Assembly (NCBI RefSeq): GCF_009707515.1
Contig: NZ_WLYI01000020.1
Span: 1 to 64,000 of the forward strand
Direction of reading: 5' to 3'
From: Pseudomonas karstica
GTDB lineage: Bacteria; Pseudomonadota; Gammaproteobacteria; Pseudomonadales; Pseudomonadaceae
Length of the DNA: 64,000 nucleotides
Within the stretch, counting starts at the first letter, position 1. Each line of letters starts with the position of its first letter. Below the pieces are notes generated by a model, which made no database searches, was not told the DNA's origin, and saw only the letters and a list, made by a program, of their open reading frames with translations. Positions 52,740-64,000 of the stretch are shown piece by piece. Made by a program: the position numbers and the translations under genes.

Positions 52740-55010
52740 TCAGGCCATTTCAGCCGTGGTTTCGAAGTCGAAGGTCAGTTCGCCGTCCTTCAGGTCGATA
52801 TGCACCACGCCACCATGATCGGCAAGCTCACCAAACAGGATCTCCTCGGCCAATGGCCGCTTGATCTTGTCCTGGATCAGGCGCGCCATTGGGCGGGCAC
52901 CCATTGCCGCGTCGTAACCGCCTTCTGCCAACCAACTGCGAGCCGCGTCTGTCACCTCCAACTGCACCCGCTTGTCTTCCAACTGCGCCTGCAGCTCGGT
53001 AAGGAACTTGTCCACCACGCTCTTGATAACCTCATGACTGAGGCGACCAAACTGGATAATGGTGTCCAGGCGGTTACGGAACTCCGGCGTGAAACTCTTC
53101 TTGACCACTTCCATGGCGTCGGAAGAGTGATCCTGATGAGTAAAGCCAATGGAGGCCCGCGCGGCCGTTTCGGCACCGGCGTTGGTGGTCATGATCACGA
53201 TCACATTACGGAAGTCTGCCTTGCGCCCGTTGTTGTCGGTCAGGGTCCCGTGGTCCATGACCTGCAGCAACAAGTTGAAGACTTCCGGGTGGGCCTTCTC
53301 GATCTCATCAAGCAGTAATACGCAATGCGGCTGCTTGGTAATCGCCTCGGTCAACAGGCCGCCCTGGTCGAAACCGACATAGCCCGGAGGCGCACCGATC
53401 AGGCGCGACACGGTGTGGCGCTCCATGTATTCGGACATGTCGAAACGCACCAGCTCGATCCCCATGGCCTTGGCCAACTGCCGCGCCGCTTCGGTCTTGC
53501 CAACACCGGTAGGCCCGGCAAACAGGAACGAACCGACAGGCTTGTCCGGCGACTTGAGGCCGGCCCGGGACAACTTGATCGCTGTCGACAACGAATCAAT
53601 GGCCGCATCTTGACCAAATACGGTCAGCTTGAGGTCGCGCTCCAGGTTGCGTAGCAGCTCCTTGTCGGAACTGGTGACGTGTTTCGGCGGAATCCGCGCG
53701 ATTTTCGCCACGATATCCTCGACCTGAGGCACGTCGATGCGTTTCACACGCTTCTCTACCGGCTGCAGGCGCTGGTAGGCCCCCGCTTCGTCGATAACGT
53801 CGATGGCCTTGTCTGGCATATGCCGGTCATTGATATAGCGCGATGCCAGCTCGGCGGCCGCACGCAAGGCTTCATCGGTGTACTCGATGCCATGGTGCGC
53901 TTCAAAACGCCCCTTGAGCCCGCGCAGGATGCTGATGGTGTCTTCCACCGAAGGCTCGGAAACATCGACTTTCTGGAAGCGACGCGCCAGGGCACGGTCC
54001 TTCTCGAAGATCCCGCGAAACTCCTGGAATGTAGTCGAACCGATGCAACGTATATCGCCCGACGACAGCAATGGCTTGAGCAGGTTGGATGCATCCATCA
54101 CCCCCCCGGACGCTGCACCAGCACCAATGATGGTATGGATCTCATCGATGAACAGGATGGCCTGAGGGCGTTTCTTCAACTCTCCGAGCAACGCCTTGAA
54201 GCGCTTCTCGAAATCGCCACGGTACTTGGTCCCGGCCAGCAAGGCACCGAGATCAAGGGAGTAGACGACGCTGTTGGCCAGCAGGTCTGGTACCTGATTA
54301 TCGACAATGCGCTTGGCCAGGCCTTCGGCAATCGCGGTTTTACCCACGCCCGCCTCGCCCACCAGCAGCGGATTGTTCTTGCGACGACGCGCGAGGATTT
54401 GCGCTACACGCTCAACCTCAAGCTCACGCCCCACCAGCGGGTCGATCCGCCCCTGGCGCGCCAGTTCGTTAAGGTTGCTGGCATAGGTATCCAGCGGATT
54501 GCCGGAAGAAGAAGGCTCACCGCCCTCTTCGTCCTGCATATCCTGCTCACCTTCGGAGTGATCGCCGTGCCCCGGCACTTTCGAGATGCCATGGGCGATG
54601 TAGTTGACCACATCGATACGGGCAACGCTCTGCTGCTTGAGCAGAAACACTGCCTGGCTTTCCTGTTCGCTGAAGATCGCAACGAGCACGTTGGCGCCCG
54701 TGACTTCGCGCTTGCCGGAGCTCTGTACATGGAAGACAGCACGCTGCAGTACCCGTTGGAAGCCCAGGGTTGGCTGGGTTTCGCGATCCTCGTCATGGAC
54801 GGGGATCAATGGCGTGGTGGAGTCGATAAACTCCTGCAGATCATGCTTGAGCTTGTCGAGGTTGGCGCCGCACGCACGCAAAACGGTGGCGGCAGCCTCG
54901 TTATCCAAAAGTGCCAGCAGCAGGTGCTCGACGGTCATGAATTCATGACGCTTCGAACGAGCCTCCTTGAAGGCAAGATTGAGGGTGACTTCGAGCTCGC
55001 GGTTTAACAT
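52740..55010 (-). CDS. clpA: ATP-dependent Clp protease ATPase subunit ClpA
   Basis: 756 residues. The N-domain (about 1-140, with two Clp repeats) binds ClpS. AAA-1 has Walker [19 protein letters not shown] and Walker [24 protein letters not shown]-2 has Walker [20 protein letters not shown] and Walker [21 protein letters not shown]. The ClpP-docking IGF/L-type loop is expected within [20 protein letters not shown] (the run reads ASIGFTHQ). With ClpP it degrades N-degron and other substrates. Transcribed with clpS, which lies 29 bases upstream. Confidence 0.98.
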   Translation of the reverse strand: MLNRELEVTLNLAFKEARSKRHEFMTVEHLLLALLDNEAAATVLRACGANLDKLKHDLQEFIDSTTPLIPVHDEDRETQPTLGFQRVLQRAVFHVQSSGKREVTGANVLVAIFSEQESQAVFLLKQQSVARIDVVNYIAHGISKVPGHGDHSEGEQDMQDEEGGEPSSSGNPLDTYASNLNELARQGRIDPLVGRELEVERVAQILARRRKNNPLLVGEAGVGKTAIAEGLAKRIVDNQVPDLLANSVVYSLDLGALLAGTKYRGDFEKRFKALLGELKKRPQAILFIDEIHTIIGAGAASGGVMDASNLLKPLLSSGDIRCIGSTTFQEFRGIFEKDRALARRFQKVDVSEPSVEDTISILRGLKGRFEAHHGIEYTDEALRAAAELASRYINDRHMPDKAIDVIDEAGAYQRLQPVEKRVKRIDVPQVEDIVAKIARIPPKHVTSSDKELLRNLERDLKLTVFGQDAAIDSLSTAIKLSRAGLKSPDKPVGSFLFAGPTGVGKTEAARQLAKAMGIELVRFDMSEYMERHTVSRLIGAPPGYVGFDQGGLLTEAITKQPHCVLLLDEIEKAHPEVFNLLLQVMDHGTLTDNNGRKADFRNVIVIMTTNAGAETAARASIGFTHQDHSSDAMEVVKKSFTPEFRNRLDTIIQFGRLSHEVIKSVVDKFLTELQAQLEDKRVQLEVTDAARSWLAEGGYDAAMGARPMARLIQDKIKRPLAEEILFGELADHGGVVHIDLKDGELTFDFETTAEMA

Positions 55011-55039
55011 AGCTTCACCTCATACCCAAGTGGTCGGAG

Positions 55040-55429
55040 TTAACCGTCCTTCTCGATTTCACAGAGTAGCGGATGCTGGCTTTCCCTGGCGTACTGGTTG
55101 ACCTGCATGGCCTTCGTCTCGGCGATGTCGCGGGTAAACACTCCACATACTGCCCGTCCTTCTGTGTGAACAGCCAGCATTACCTTGGTCGCCAACTCGC
55201 GGTTCAGGTTGAAAAACACCTCGAGTATTTCGACCACGAAATCCATCGGCGTGTAGTCATCATTGAACAAAACCACCTTGTACATCGGCGGCGCCTGTAA
55301 AGCAGGCTTGGCCTCCTGAACAGCAGTACCTGCAGAACCGTCGTCGCCTTCGTGACCATCCGGGTGATCCTTATGGAGAGTCGGGCAATCCTGATTGAAT
55401 ATTAGTCGAATCTGGCTAGTTGCATGCAT
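55040..55429 (-). CDS. clpS: ClpS adaptor for N-degron recognition
   Basis: 129 residues. The disordered N-terminal extension (to about residue 45) precedes the core [30 protein letters not shown], with the Asn-Asp-Asp-Tyr-Thr-Pro-Met-Asp segment that contacts N-terminal residues, and [25 protein letters not shown] with the conserved histidine. It delivers proteins marked by Aat and Bpt to ClpA. No strong Shine-Dalgarno is seen before the chosen ATG, but the N-terminal [14 protein letters not shown] is typical of Pseudomonas ClpS. Confidence 0.95.
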   Translation of the reverse strand: MHATSQIRLIFNQDCPTLHKDHPDGHEGDDGSAGTAVQEAKPALQAPPMYKVVLFNDDYTPMDFVVEILEVFFNLNRELATKVMLAVHTEGRAVCGVFTRDIAETKAMQVNQYARESQHPLLCEIEKDG

Positions 55430-55652
55430 GGAAAGAAAGGTTCGTCAGTTGTTCAAATACAGTGGTGGGGGCAACCTGTCAGATTTTCAACTCTGACCAA
55501 TGGGTCACCTTGACTATCGGTAAAACAGTGTTACAACCAATAGAGCCCACAGTGGGTAAAAAAGGTCCGCACAGTCAACCTTATTTATTCGGGTCATACG
55601 GACAAACTGGATGATACTCCAGTGATGGAGCCTGGTGCAGAGGGATATGAGC

Positions 55653-55934
55653 ATGGCGAGCGGTAAGGTCAAGTGGTTCAACAATGCCAAGGGTTACGGC
55701 TTCGTCAATGAAGACAACATGAATGAAGACCTTTTTGCGCATTACTCGGTTATTCAAATGGGTGGCTACAAGACACTCAAAGCGGGCCAAGCAGTGTCCT
55801 TTGAGATAATCCAAGGGCCTAAAGGCTTGCACGCAGTGAATATCGGCGAACTCAAAGCACACGACGAGCAAACGAGCGAGGCTCAAAAAGCCGAAGACAA
55901 AAGCGCTGCCGAATCAAGAAAAACAACGGCCTGA
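55653..55934 (+). CDS. cspD: Cold-shock-domain protein CspD
   Basis: 93 residues. The cold-shock domain (1-65) has RNP1 KGYGFV and RNP2 LFAHY; KVKWFNNAKGYGFVNED and FAHYSVIQMGGYKTLKAGQAVSFE are typical of CspD, which binds single-stranded DNA and RNA and slows replication in stationary phase. A charged tail of about 28 residues (KAHDEQTSEAQKAEDKSAAES) follows. ATG 55653 fits the GAGGG upstream at nine bases; ATG 55647 would be too close to it. It diverges from clpS, the usual arrangement. Confidence 0.95.
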   Translation: MASGKVKWFNNAKGYGFVNEDNMNEDLFAHYSVIQMGGYKTLKAGQAVSFEIIQGPKGLHAVNIGELKAHDEQTSEAQKAEDKSAAESRKTTA

Positions 55935-55960
55935 TCGCCCCAGAGCAGACGAATGCAATA

Positions 55961-56001
55961 AAAAACCGGCCACCCTAATCACTGGGAATGGCCGGTTTTT
56001 T
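55961..56001. terminator. Bidirectional terminator between cspD and icd
   Basis: AAAAACCGGCCA / TGGCCGGTTTTT with a 16-base loop separates the convergent cspD and icd genes and can serve both. Confidence 0.92.
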
Positions 56002-56011
56002 ACCTGCCCAT

Positions 56012-57268
56012 CTACATATGTGAAATCAACGCATCCCCAAACGCCGATGACGACAGTAACGTGGCCCCATCCATCAGGCGATGGAAGTCATAGGTCACCG
56101 TCTTGGCCGAAATCGCACCATTGGTGCCCTTGATGATCAGGTCGGCCGCCTCGGTCCACCCCATGTGGCGCAACATCATCTCCGCCGACAGAATCAGCGA
56201 GCCCGGATTGACCTGGTCCTTGCCGGCATATTTCGGCGCGGTACCGTGGGTAGCTTCGAACATGGCCACGGTGTCGGACAGGTTGGCACCCGGTGCAATG
56301 CCGATACCGCCCACTTCCGCCGCCAGGGCGTCGGACAGGTAGTCACCGTTAAGGTTAAGGGTGGCGATCACATCGTATTCGGCCGGGCGCAACAAAATCT
56401 GCTGGAGCATGGCGTCGGCGATGGCGTCCTTGACCACGACGTTCTTACCGGTACGCGGGTTCTTGAACTGCATCCACGGGCCGCCGTCGAGCAGGGTCGC
56501 ACCGAACTCCTCGGCCGCCACTTCGTAAGCCCATTCCTTGAAGGCACCTTCGGTGAACTTCATGATGTTGCCTTTGTGCACAATGGTCAGCGAGTCGCGA
56601 TCGTTATCGACCACATACTGCAAGGCCTTGCGCGCCAGCCGCTTGGTACCTTCCAGAGACACCGGCTTGACGCCAATCCCACAATCCTGGTCGAAACGGA
56701 TCTTGGTAACGCCCATTTCCTCTTTCAGGAACTTGATGACCTTGATCGCTTCCGGGGAACCGGCCTTCCACTCGATACCGGCGTAAATGTCCTCGGAGTT
56801 CTCCCGAAAGATGGTCATGTCGACATCGCCAGGCTTCTTCACCGGGCTTGGCACGCCTTCGAACCAGCGCACAGGACGCAGGCACACGTACAAGTCGAGT
56901 TGCTGGCGCAGGGCCACGTTCAACGAACGGATGCCGCCGCCAACAGGGGTGGTCAGCGGGCCCTTGATGGAAACCACGTAATCTTTGACTGCATCCAGGG
57001 TTTCCTGAGGCAGCCAGGTGTCCTGATCGTAAACTTGAGTCGCCTTCTCGCCGGCATAGACCTCCATCCAGGAGATTTTTCGCTTGCCGCCGTAAGCCTT
57101 GTTAACAGCTGCATCGACAACCTTGATCATCACCGGGCTGATGTCGACGCCAATACCGTCACCTTCGATGAAGGGGATGATCGGGTTGTCAGGAACATTG
57201 AGAGAATGGTCTGCATTGACGGTGATTTTATCGCCGACTGCCGGAACCTGAATCTTCTGGTATCCCAT
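56012..57268 (-). CDS. icd: NADP-isocitrate dehydrogenase, dimeric E. coli type
   Basis: 418 residues. Converts isocitrate to 2-oxoglutarate in the TCA cycle. The N-terminal [25 protein letters not shown], the phosphorylatable-serine loop region [28 protein letters not shown] (Ser in [10 protein letters not shown]), the metal-binding [14 protein letters not shown] segment and the NADP site [16 protein letters not shown] are all present, so control by the AceK kinase is likely. The ATG at 57268 follows CGGAG and gives the standard start MGYQKIQVP; a longer frame of 28 codons upstream has no support. Divergent from the second, unrelated isocitrate dehydrogenase gene. Confidence 0.98.
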   Translation of the reverse strand: MGYQKIQVPAVGDKITVNADHSLNVPDNPIIPFIEGDGIGVDISPVMIKVVDAAVNKAYGGKRKISWMEVYAGEKATQVYDQDTWLPQETLDAVKDYVVSIKGPLTTPVGGGIRSLNVALRQQLDLYVCLRPVRWFEGVPSPVKKPGDVDMTIFRENSEDIYAGIEWKAGSPEAIKVIKFLKEEMGVTKIRFDQDCGIGVKPVSLEGTKRLARKALQYVVDNDRDSLTIVHKGNIMKFTEGAFKEWAYEVAAEEFGATLLDGGPWMQFKNPRTGKNVVVKDAIADAMLQQILLRPAEYDVIATLNLNGDYLSDALAAEVGGIGIAPGANLSDTVAMFEATHGTAPKYAGKDQVNPGSLILSAEMMLRHMGWTEAADLIIKGTNGAISAKTVTYDFHRLMDGATLLSSSAFGDALISHM

Positions 57269-59986
<2,718 letters not shown>

Positions 59987-60037
59987 GGCAGCAACGCGGT
60001 TGGCTTGAGGGTTATTGATCGACCCTGAAGCAGTCAG

Positions 60038-60074
60038 AAAATCCGGAGCCCGATAAGGACTCCGGATTTTTTTT
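60038..60074 (+). terminator. Terminator after idh
   Basis: AAAATCCGGAG / CTCCGGATTTT followed by TTTTT, 50 bases past the idh stop. Confidence 0.95.
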
Positions 60075-60176
60075 GCCTCACGATCCAGATAACGAACCTT
60101 TTCGACCACTCAATTGGCATAGTACCTGCCAGACCTTGGCGCTCCTCCCATCAAAACAATAAGCACGGAAGACCTT

Positions 60177-61445
60177 ATGCCGACAATCACTGGCCGCTCA
60201 TCAAACGCTGAGTGGCGCCCCCGCCCCAATCTTCTTCAAGCGTTGGCATGCTCTTCAGTACTTACACTGCTCACCGCCTGCACCTCCCACTCAGGGACCC
60301 CACACACCTATCCCCACGCCCAGGAACCGATTGGCGACGTCCAGACCATGTACGACGGCAAACTCAGCGAAGAAACTGCCGTTACCACCTTTCGCAACAT
60401 CAATCGCTTGTTTCCCGTTCGCACCATCAAGGCAGGCAACCATCCATTTCCATTACCGCGTAGAAATCAACCACTGGGGCAAGTCGCATTCGATTACGAA
60501 GGTAAACGCTACAGCCTCGACGATTACGTCAGTCTCAACCGAGTAACAGGCCTGCTGGTGCTCAAGGACGGCCAAGTCGTTACTGAGCGCTACGAAAAAG
60601 GCAACACACCCGCTACCCGCTGGATGTCGATGTCGGTAGCCAAGTCAATTACCTCCACCCTCGTTGGTGCTGCGCTACAGGACGGCGCAATCCACAGCCT
60701 TGATGACAAAGTGATCCGCTACCTGCCCTCGCTGGCCGGCAGTGGTTATGAACAGGCAACCGTACGCCAGGTCCTGGCCATGCGCTCAGGCGTCAAATGG
60801 AGCGAGAAATATGCCGATCCGACGTCAGACCGCAGAATGATGCTCAAGCTGCAAACCGAACAGATACCCGGCTCTGCCCTCAAGTTCATGGCCAGCCTGC
60901 CAAGCGCCGCACCTGCGGGCACCCGCACCAACTACAGCACGGGAGAAACACAAGTCCTGGGCCAACTGGTCAGCGCTGCCGTGGGCAAGCCGCTGGCGCA
61001 ATACTTGAGCGAAAAAGTCTGGGCGCCGTACGGCATGCAATCCGACGCGAATTGGTGGCTCGACGGCCCCAATGGCAATGAAGTAGGTGGTAGCGGCATC
61101 AGTGCGACCCTCGAGGATTACGGGCGTTTTGGACAATTCGTGCTCAGCGGCGGCAAAGCCGGCGACAAGCAAGTGCTACCCAACAACTGGATGAGCTTCG
61201 CCAGTGCGACCACCGGCACCGACGCGGCGTACGGCGACTTTGCCTCTATGTGGTGGCCGGCCTGGACAGCCGCGTCAAAGGCAGATAAAGCCTTTACGGC
61301 TGCGGGTATTTTTGGTCAGTTCACCTACATTAACCCGACCCACAATGTGGTGATCGTGGTGTGGCAAGCTCAAACCAAGGCCACCGGTGGCGAGGTCATT
61401 GACGACATGGTCGTCTTCGACGCCATTACCAAGGCACTTCAGTAA
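60177..61445 (+). CDS. Lipoprotein serine hydrolase, class C beta-lactamase/DD-peptidase fold
   Basis: 422 residues. A lipobox (LLTAC, Cys35) ends an N-terminal export signal. The penicillin-binding fold has the catalytic Ser153-Val-Ala-Lys156 (SMSVAKSITS) and a Tyr motif in TNYSTGETQVLGQLVSAA. The third motif is probably in the AAGIFGQFTYI stretch, an HxG/KTG-like position without the usual basic residue. Such proteins include EstB-type esterases, D-aminopeptidases and 6-aminohexanoate-dimer hydrolase relatives (TGLLVLKDGQVVTERYEKG is typical of the last group), more than true beta-lactamases. Substrate unknown. Single gene. Confidence 0.85.
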   Translation: MPTITGRSSNAEWRPRPNLLQALACSSVLTLLTACTSHSGTPHTYPHAQEPIGDVQTMYDGKLSEETAVTTFRNINRLFPVRTIKAGNHPFPLPRRNQPLGQVAFDYEGKRYSLDDYVSLNRVTGLLVLKDGQVVTERYEKGNTPATRWMSMSVAKSITSTLVGAALQDGAIHSLDDKVIRYLPSLAGSGYEQATVRQVLAMRSGVKWSEKYADPTSDRRMMLKLQTEQIPGSALKFMASLPSAAPAGTRTNYSTGETQVLGQLVSAAVGKPLAQYLSEKVWAPYGMQSDANWWLDGPNGNEVGGSGISATLEDYGRFGQFVLSGGKAGDKQVLPNNWMSFASATTGTDAAYGDFASMWWPAWTAASKADKAFTAAGIFGQFTYINPTHNVVIVVWQAQTKATGGEVIDDMVVFDAITKALQ

Positions 61446-61530
61446 CTCGCAGGGGCGTCCAGCGGACGCCCTGTATGCTGTGGCACGCTCACGTAAAACG
61501 CTAACCCATCTCATCGCTCGAGACCTGCTA

Positions 61531-61977
61531 ATGACCTGGCAACCCCACATCACCGTCGCCACCCTCGTCGAAGACAACGGCCGCTTCCTGATGGTCGAAG
61601 AACTCAAGGGCGGCCGTGCCGTGCTCAACCAGCCCGCCGGCCACCTCGACCCCAACGAAACCCTGACCGAAGCCGCCGTGCGTGAAACCCTCGAAGAAAC
61701 CGGCTGGGATGTCGAAGCCACCGGTATTGTCGGGATCTACCTGTACACCGCCCCCAGCAACGGCGTGACCTACCAGCGGGTCTGCTTCACCGCCAAGGCG
61801 CTGAAACACCATCCTGACTATCAACTGGACGAAGGGATCCTGCGCGCCCGCTGGCTGACTCGTGACGAACTGATGGCCGTGCGCGACGACTGGCGCAGCG
61901 AGCTGATCATCCGCTGTATCGATGATTATCTGGCAGGCTTTCGCCACAGTCTCGAATTGATCCGCCCTTCTCTTTAG
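61531..61977 (+). CDS. nudJ: Nudix phosphatase NudJ
   Basis: 148 residues. The Nudix box is PAGHLDPNETLTEAAVRETLEETGW (about residues 35-59), fitting GX5EX7REUXEEXGU with Trp in the last position. NudJ in E. coli hydrolyses thiamin pyrimidine pyrophosphates and nucleoside di/triphosphates, and its gene likewise precedes mnmA-hflD-purB, which supports the assignment. The start at 61531 begins MTWQPHITVATLVE, the family N-terminus; upstream in-frame codons do not resemble it. Confidence 0.9.
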   Translation: MTWQPHITVATLVEDNGRFLMVEELKGGRAVLNQPAGHLDPNETLTEAAVRETLEETGWDVEATGIVGIYLYTAPSNGVTYQRVCFTAKALKHHPDYQLDEGILRARWLTRDELMAVRDDWRSELIIRCIDDYLAGFRHSLELIRPSL

Positions 61978-62036
61978 CCTTGCAGGCTCGGGCCTGCTAG
62001 AATCGCGTCCTTTTTCAAGACACCCGTTGAAACCCT

Positions 62037-63161
62037 ATGCGTGATCCAGCCCCTTCTGACACACAAAAGAAGCGCGTCATCGTCGGCATGTCCGGCGGCG
62101 TGGACTCTTCCGTTTCCGCCGTTCTGCTCATGGAGCAGGGCTATGAGGTGGAAGGCCTGTTCATGAAGAACTGGGAGGAAGACGATGGAACGGAATATTG
62201 CACCGCCATGGACGATCTGGCGGACGCCCAGGCCGTGTGCGACAAAATTGGCATCAATCTGCACACCGCCAACTTTGCCGCCGAGTACTGGGACAACGTG
62301 TTCGAACACTTCCTGGCCGAATACAAGGCCGGCCGCACGCCGAACCCGGACATCCTGTGTAACCGCGAAATCAAGTTCAAGGCGTTCCTCGACTACGCCA
62401 TGATGCTCGGCGCCGACCTGATCGCCACTGGCCACTATGTGCGCCGCCGCGATATCGACGACCGCACCGAGTTGCTCAAAGGCCTGGACCCAAACAAGGA
62501 CCAGAGCTACTTCCTGCACGCCGTCGGCGGTGAACAGATCGCCAAGACCCTGTTCCCGGTGGGTGAACTGGAAAAGCCCGAAGTACGCAAGATCGCCGAG
62601 AAGCACGGCCTGGCCACCGCCAAGAAGAAGGATTCCACCGGGATCTGCTTTATTGGCGAACGCCGCTTCAGTGACTTCCTCAAGCAGTACCTGCCAGCGC
62701 AACCGGGCGAGATCAAGACCACCGAAGGCGAGGTCATTGGCCGCCATCATGGTCTGATGTACCACACCATCGGCCAACGTCAGGGCTTGGGTATTGGCGG
62801 CCTGAAAGACGCCGGTGAAGAGCCATGGTACGTACTGGTCAAGGACCTGGAGCACAACGAATTGATCGTTGGCCAGGGCAATGAGCATCCATGGCTGTTT
62901 TCCGGCGCCCTGCTGGCTTCGGATATTTATTGGGTCAACCCGATCGACCTGAGCGCCCCGCGCCGCCTGACTGCCAAAGTACGCTACCGCCAAAGCGACC
63001 AGCCTTGCACCCTGGAAAAAACCGCCAGCGGCTACCGTGCCACTTTCGATGACCCGCAACGCGCGGTCACGCCAGGCCAGTCGGTAGTGTTCTATGATGG
63101 AGAGATCTGCCTGGGAGGCGGCGTGATTGAAGTCGCCGAACCCTGGAGCAGCCAGGCATGA
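62037..63161 (+). CDS. mnmA: tRNA-specific 2-thiouridylase MnmA
   Basis: 374 residues. It activates U34 of Lys, Glu and Gln tRNAs with ATP and inserts sulfur supplied by TusE. The PP-loop is [19 protein letters not shown]. The two catalytic cysteines are in [15 protein letters not shown] and [25 protein letters not shown] and DQSYFLHAV are further conserved stretches. It sits 59 bases after nudJ and overlaps hflD by four bases. The tus sulfur-relay genes are in the same window at 39-40.5 kb. Confidence 0.98.
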   Translation: MRDPAPSDTQKKRVIVGMSGGVDSSVSAVLLMEQGYEVEGLFMKNWEEDDGTEYCTAMDDLADAQAVCDKIGINLHTANFAAEYWDNVFEHFLAEYKAGRTPNPDILCNREIKFKAFLDYAMMLGADLIATGHYVRRRDIDDRTELLKGLDPNKDQSYFLHAVGGEQIAKTLFPVGELEKPEVRKIAEKHGLATAKKKDSTGICFIGERRFSDFLKQYLPAQPGEIKTTEGEVIGRHHGLMYHTIGQRQGLGIGGLKDAGEEPWYVLVKDLEHNELIVGQGNEHPWLFSGALLASDIYWVNPIDLSAPRRLTAKVRYRQSDQPCTLEKTASGYRATFDDPQRAVTPGQSVVFYDGEICLGGGVIEVAEPWSSQA

Positions 63162-63781
63162 GCCCGACCCAGGAGCAGTTGACGGCATTGGGCGGCGTAT
63201 TTCTCGCCGCCGTGCTGGTAGACAAGATCGCCAAGACCGGCCAGATCACCGAGGCAGGCCTGACCTGCATGCTCGGCAGCCTGCTGATCCGCGACCCCAA
63301 GGACACCCTGGAAGTCTACGGTGGCGACGACCTGGCCTTGCGCGAAGGCTATCGCGCGCTGATCGGAGCCCTTGAGCGCGACCCCAGCACTTTGCAGCGC
63401 GAACCCCTGCGTTACGCGCTATCGATGCTCGGCCTTGAGCGCCAACTGGCCAAGCGCGACGACCTGCTGGAGACCATCGGCAAGCGCCTGCCGCAAATCC
63501 AGTCCCAGGTCGAGCACTTCGGCCCGGCCCATGAAAACGTAGTCGCAGCCTGTGGCGCCCTGTACCAGGACACCCTGAGCACCTTGCGCCAGCGGATCCA
63601 GGTCCACGGTGACATGCGCAATCTGCAACAACCGAACAACGCCTCGAAAATACGTGCCCTGCTCCTGGCTGGCATTCGTTCGGCGCGGCTGTGGCGGCAG
63701 TTGGGTGGCCATCGCTGGCAGTTGGTCGTCAGTCGTCGCAAATTACTTAAAGAGCTTTACCCGTTGATGCGCAACGAATAA
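63158..63781 (+). CDS. hflD: High frequency lysogenization protein HflD
   Basis: 207 residues, mostly helical, with [49 protein letters not shown] at the start and [39 protein letters not shown] near the end, both diagnostic. In E. coli HflD is a peripheral membrane protein that binds lambda CII; the cellular role is unclear. The ATG overlaps the mnmA stop by four bases, and purB follows after 126 bases, the conserved order. Confidence 0.95.
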   Translation: MSPTQEQLTALGGVFLAAVLVDKIAKTGQITEAGLTCMLGSLLIRDPKDTLEVYGGDDLALREGYRALIGALERDPSTLQREPLRYALSMLGLERQLAKRDDLLETIGKRLPQIQSQVEHFGPAHENVVAACGALYQDTLSTLRQRIQVHGDMRNLQQPNNASKIRALLLAGIRSARLWRQLGGHRWQLVVSRRKLLKELYPLMRNE

Positions 63782-63820
63782 GTCGCAGCAGCAGGCCCTT
63801 TTTCACGTCGTTACGCGTAA

Positions 63821-64000
<180 letters not shown>

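Overview
The window reads as a chromosomal segment of a Pseudomonas of the fluorescens group. The evidence is the gene order (ftsK-lolA-rarA-crcB-serS-cysG; aat-bpt-infA-clpA-clpS-cspD-icd-idh; nudJ-mnmA-hflD-purB; tusDCBE next to a Bax-inhibitor-type protein and tRNA-Ser), a 180-kDa NAD-glutamate dehydrogenase, two different isocitrate dehydrogenases side by side, GC-rich codon use, and REP/REPIN repeats with the GAGCGAGCTTGCTCGC type of hairpin. All functional calls are from reading motifs and family resemblance by eye; no database search was run.

Layout. 0-10.9 kb: an MFS exporter, a small RcnB-like periplasmic protein, a PuuR-like XRE/cupin regulator with a gamma-glutamylpolyamine-synthetase-type glutamine synthetase, the DNA glycosylase AlkC, a DUF3857/transglutaminase protein, the DNA glycosylase Tag, a DctA-type dicarboxylate carrier and two GntR/FCD regulators. 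11-15.9 kb: gdhB. 16.3-23.8 kb: a small unknown protein and a tightly overlapped MoxR-DUF58-DUF4381-BatA-BatB-BatD operon, an ATPase/von Willebrand module of the cell envelope. 23.8-30.8 kb: RNase T2, a Gfo/Idh/MocA oxidoreductase, a Nudix hydrolase, a small exported protein, and a FecI-FecR-TonB-receptor iron signalling set.

30.8-38.1 kb is the accessory-looking part: exported and membrane proteins of unknown function, a sulfide:quinone-reductase-like flavoprotein with a DUF1641 partner, a glycine-zipper protein, a RidA protein, a hexapeptide-repeat transferase, a decayed tam (trans-aconitate methyltransferase) gene and a possible FHA-domain remnant. It lies on the 3' side of a tRNA-Ser(UGA), where integrated DNA is commonly found, but no integrase was seen.

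38.3-64 kb is conserved housekeeping: YccA-type membrane protein, sulfur relay TusDCBE (with MnmA at 62 kb this supplies tRNA 2-thiouridine), YbiB, glutathionyl-hydroquinone reductase, siroheme synthase, SerRS, fluoride channel, RarA, LolA, FtsK, the two aminoacyl-tRNA protein transferases that mark N-degron substrates and ClpA/ClpS that degrade them, IF-1, CspD, both isocitrate dehydrogenases, a lipoprotein serine hydrolase, NudJ, MnmA, HflD and the start of PurB.

Most interesting observations: the internally deleted tam pseudogene; a dispersed 50-bp repeat with a degenerate tandem copy; candidate operators (inverted repeats) before the MFS gene, the XRE regulator and dctA; a BatB-like protein whose metal-site motif is degenerate; a flavoprotein lacking the second redox cysteine of classical SQR; and an empty 0.5-kb gap between ftsK and aat where P. 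aeruginosa carries trxB. I saw no CRISPR array, intact insertion sequence, phage or clearly new defence system.
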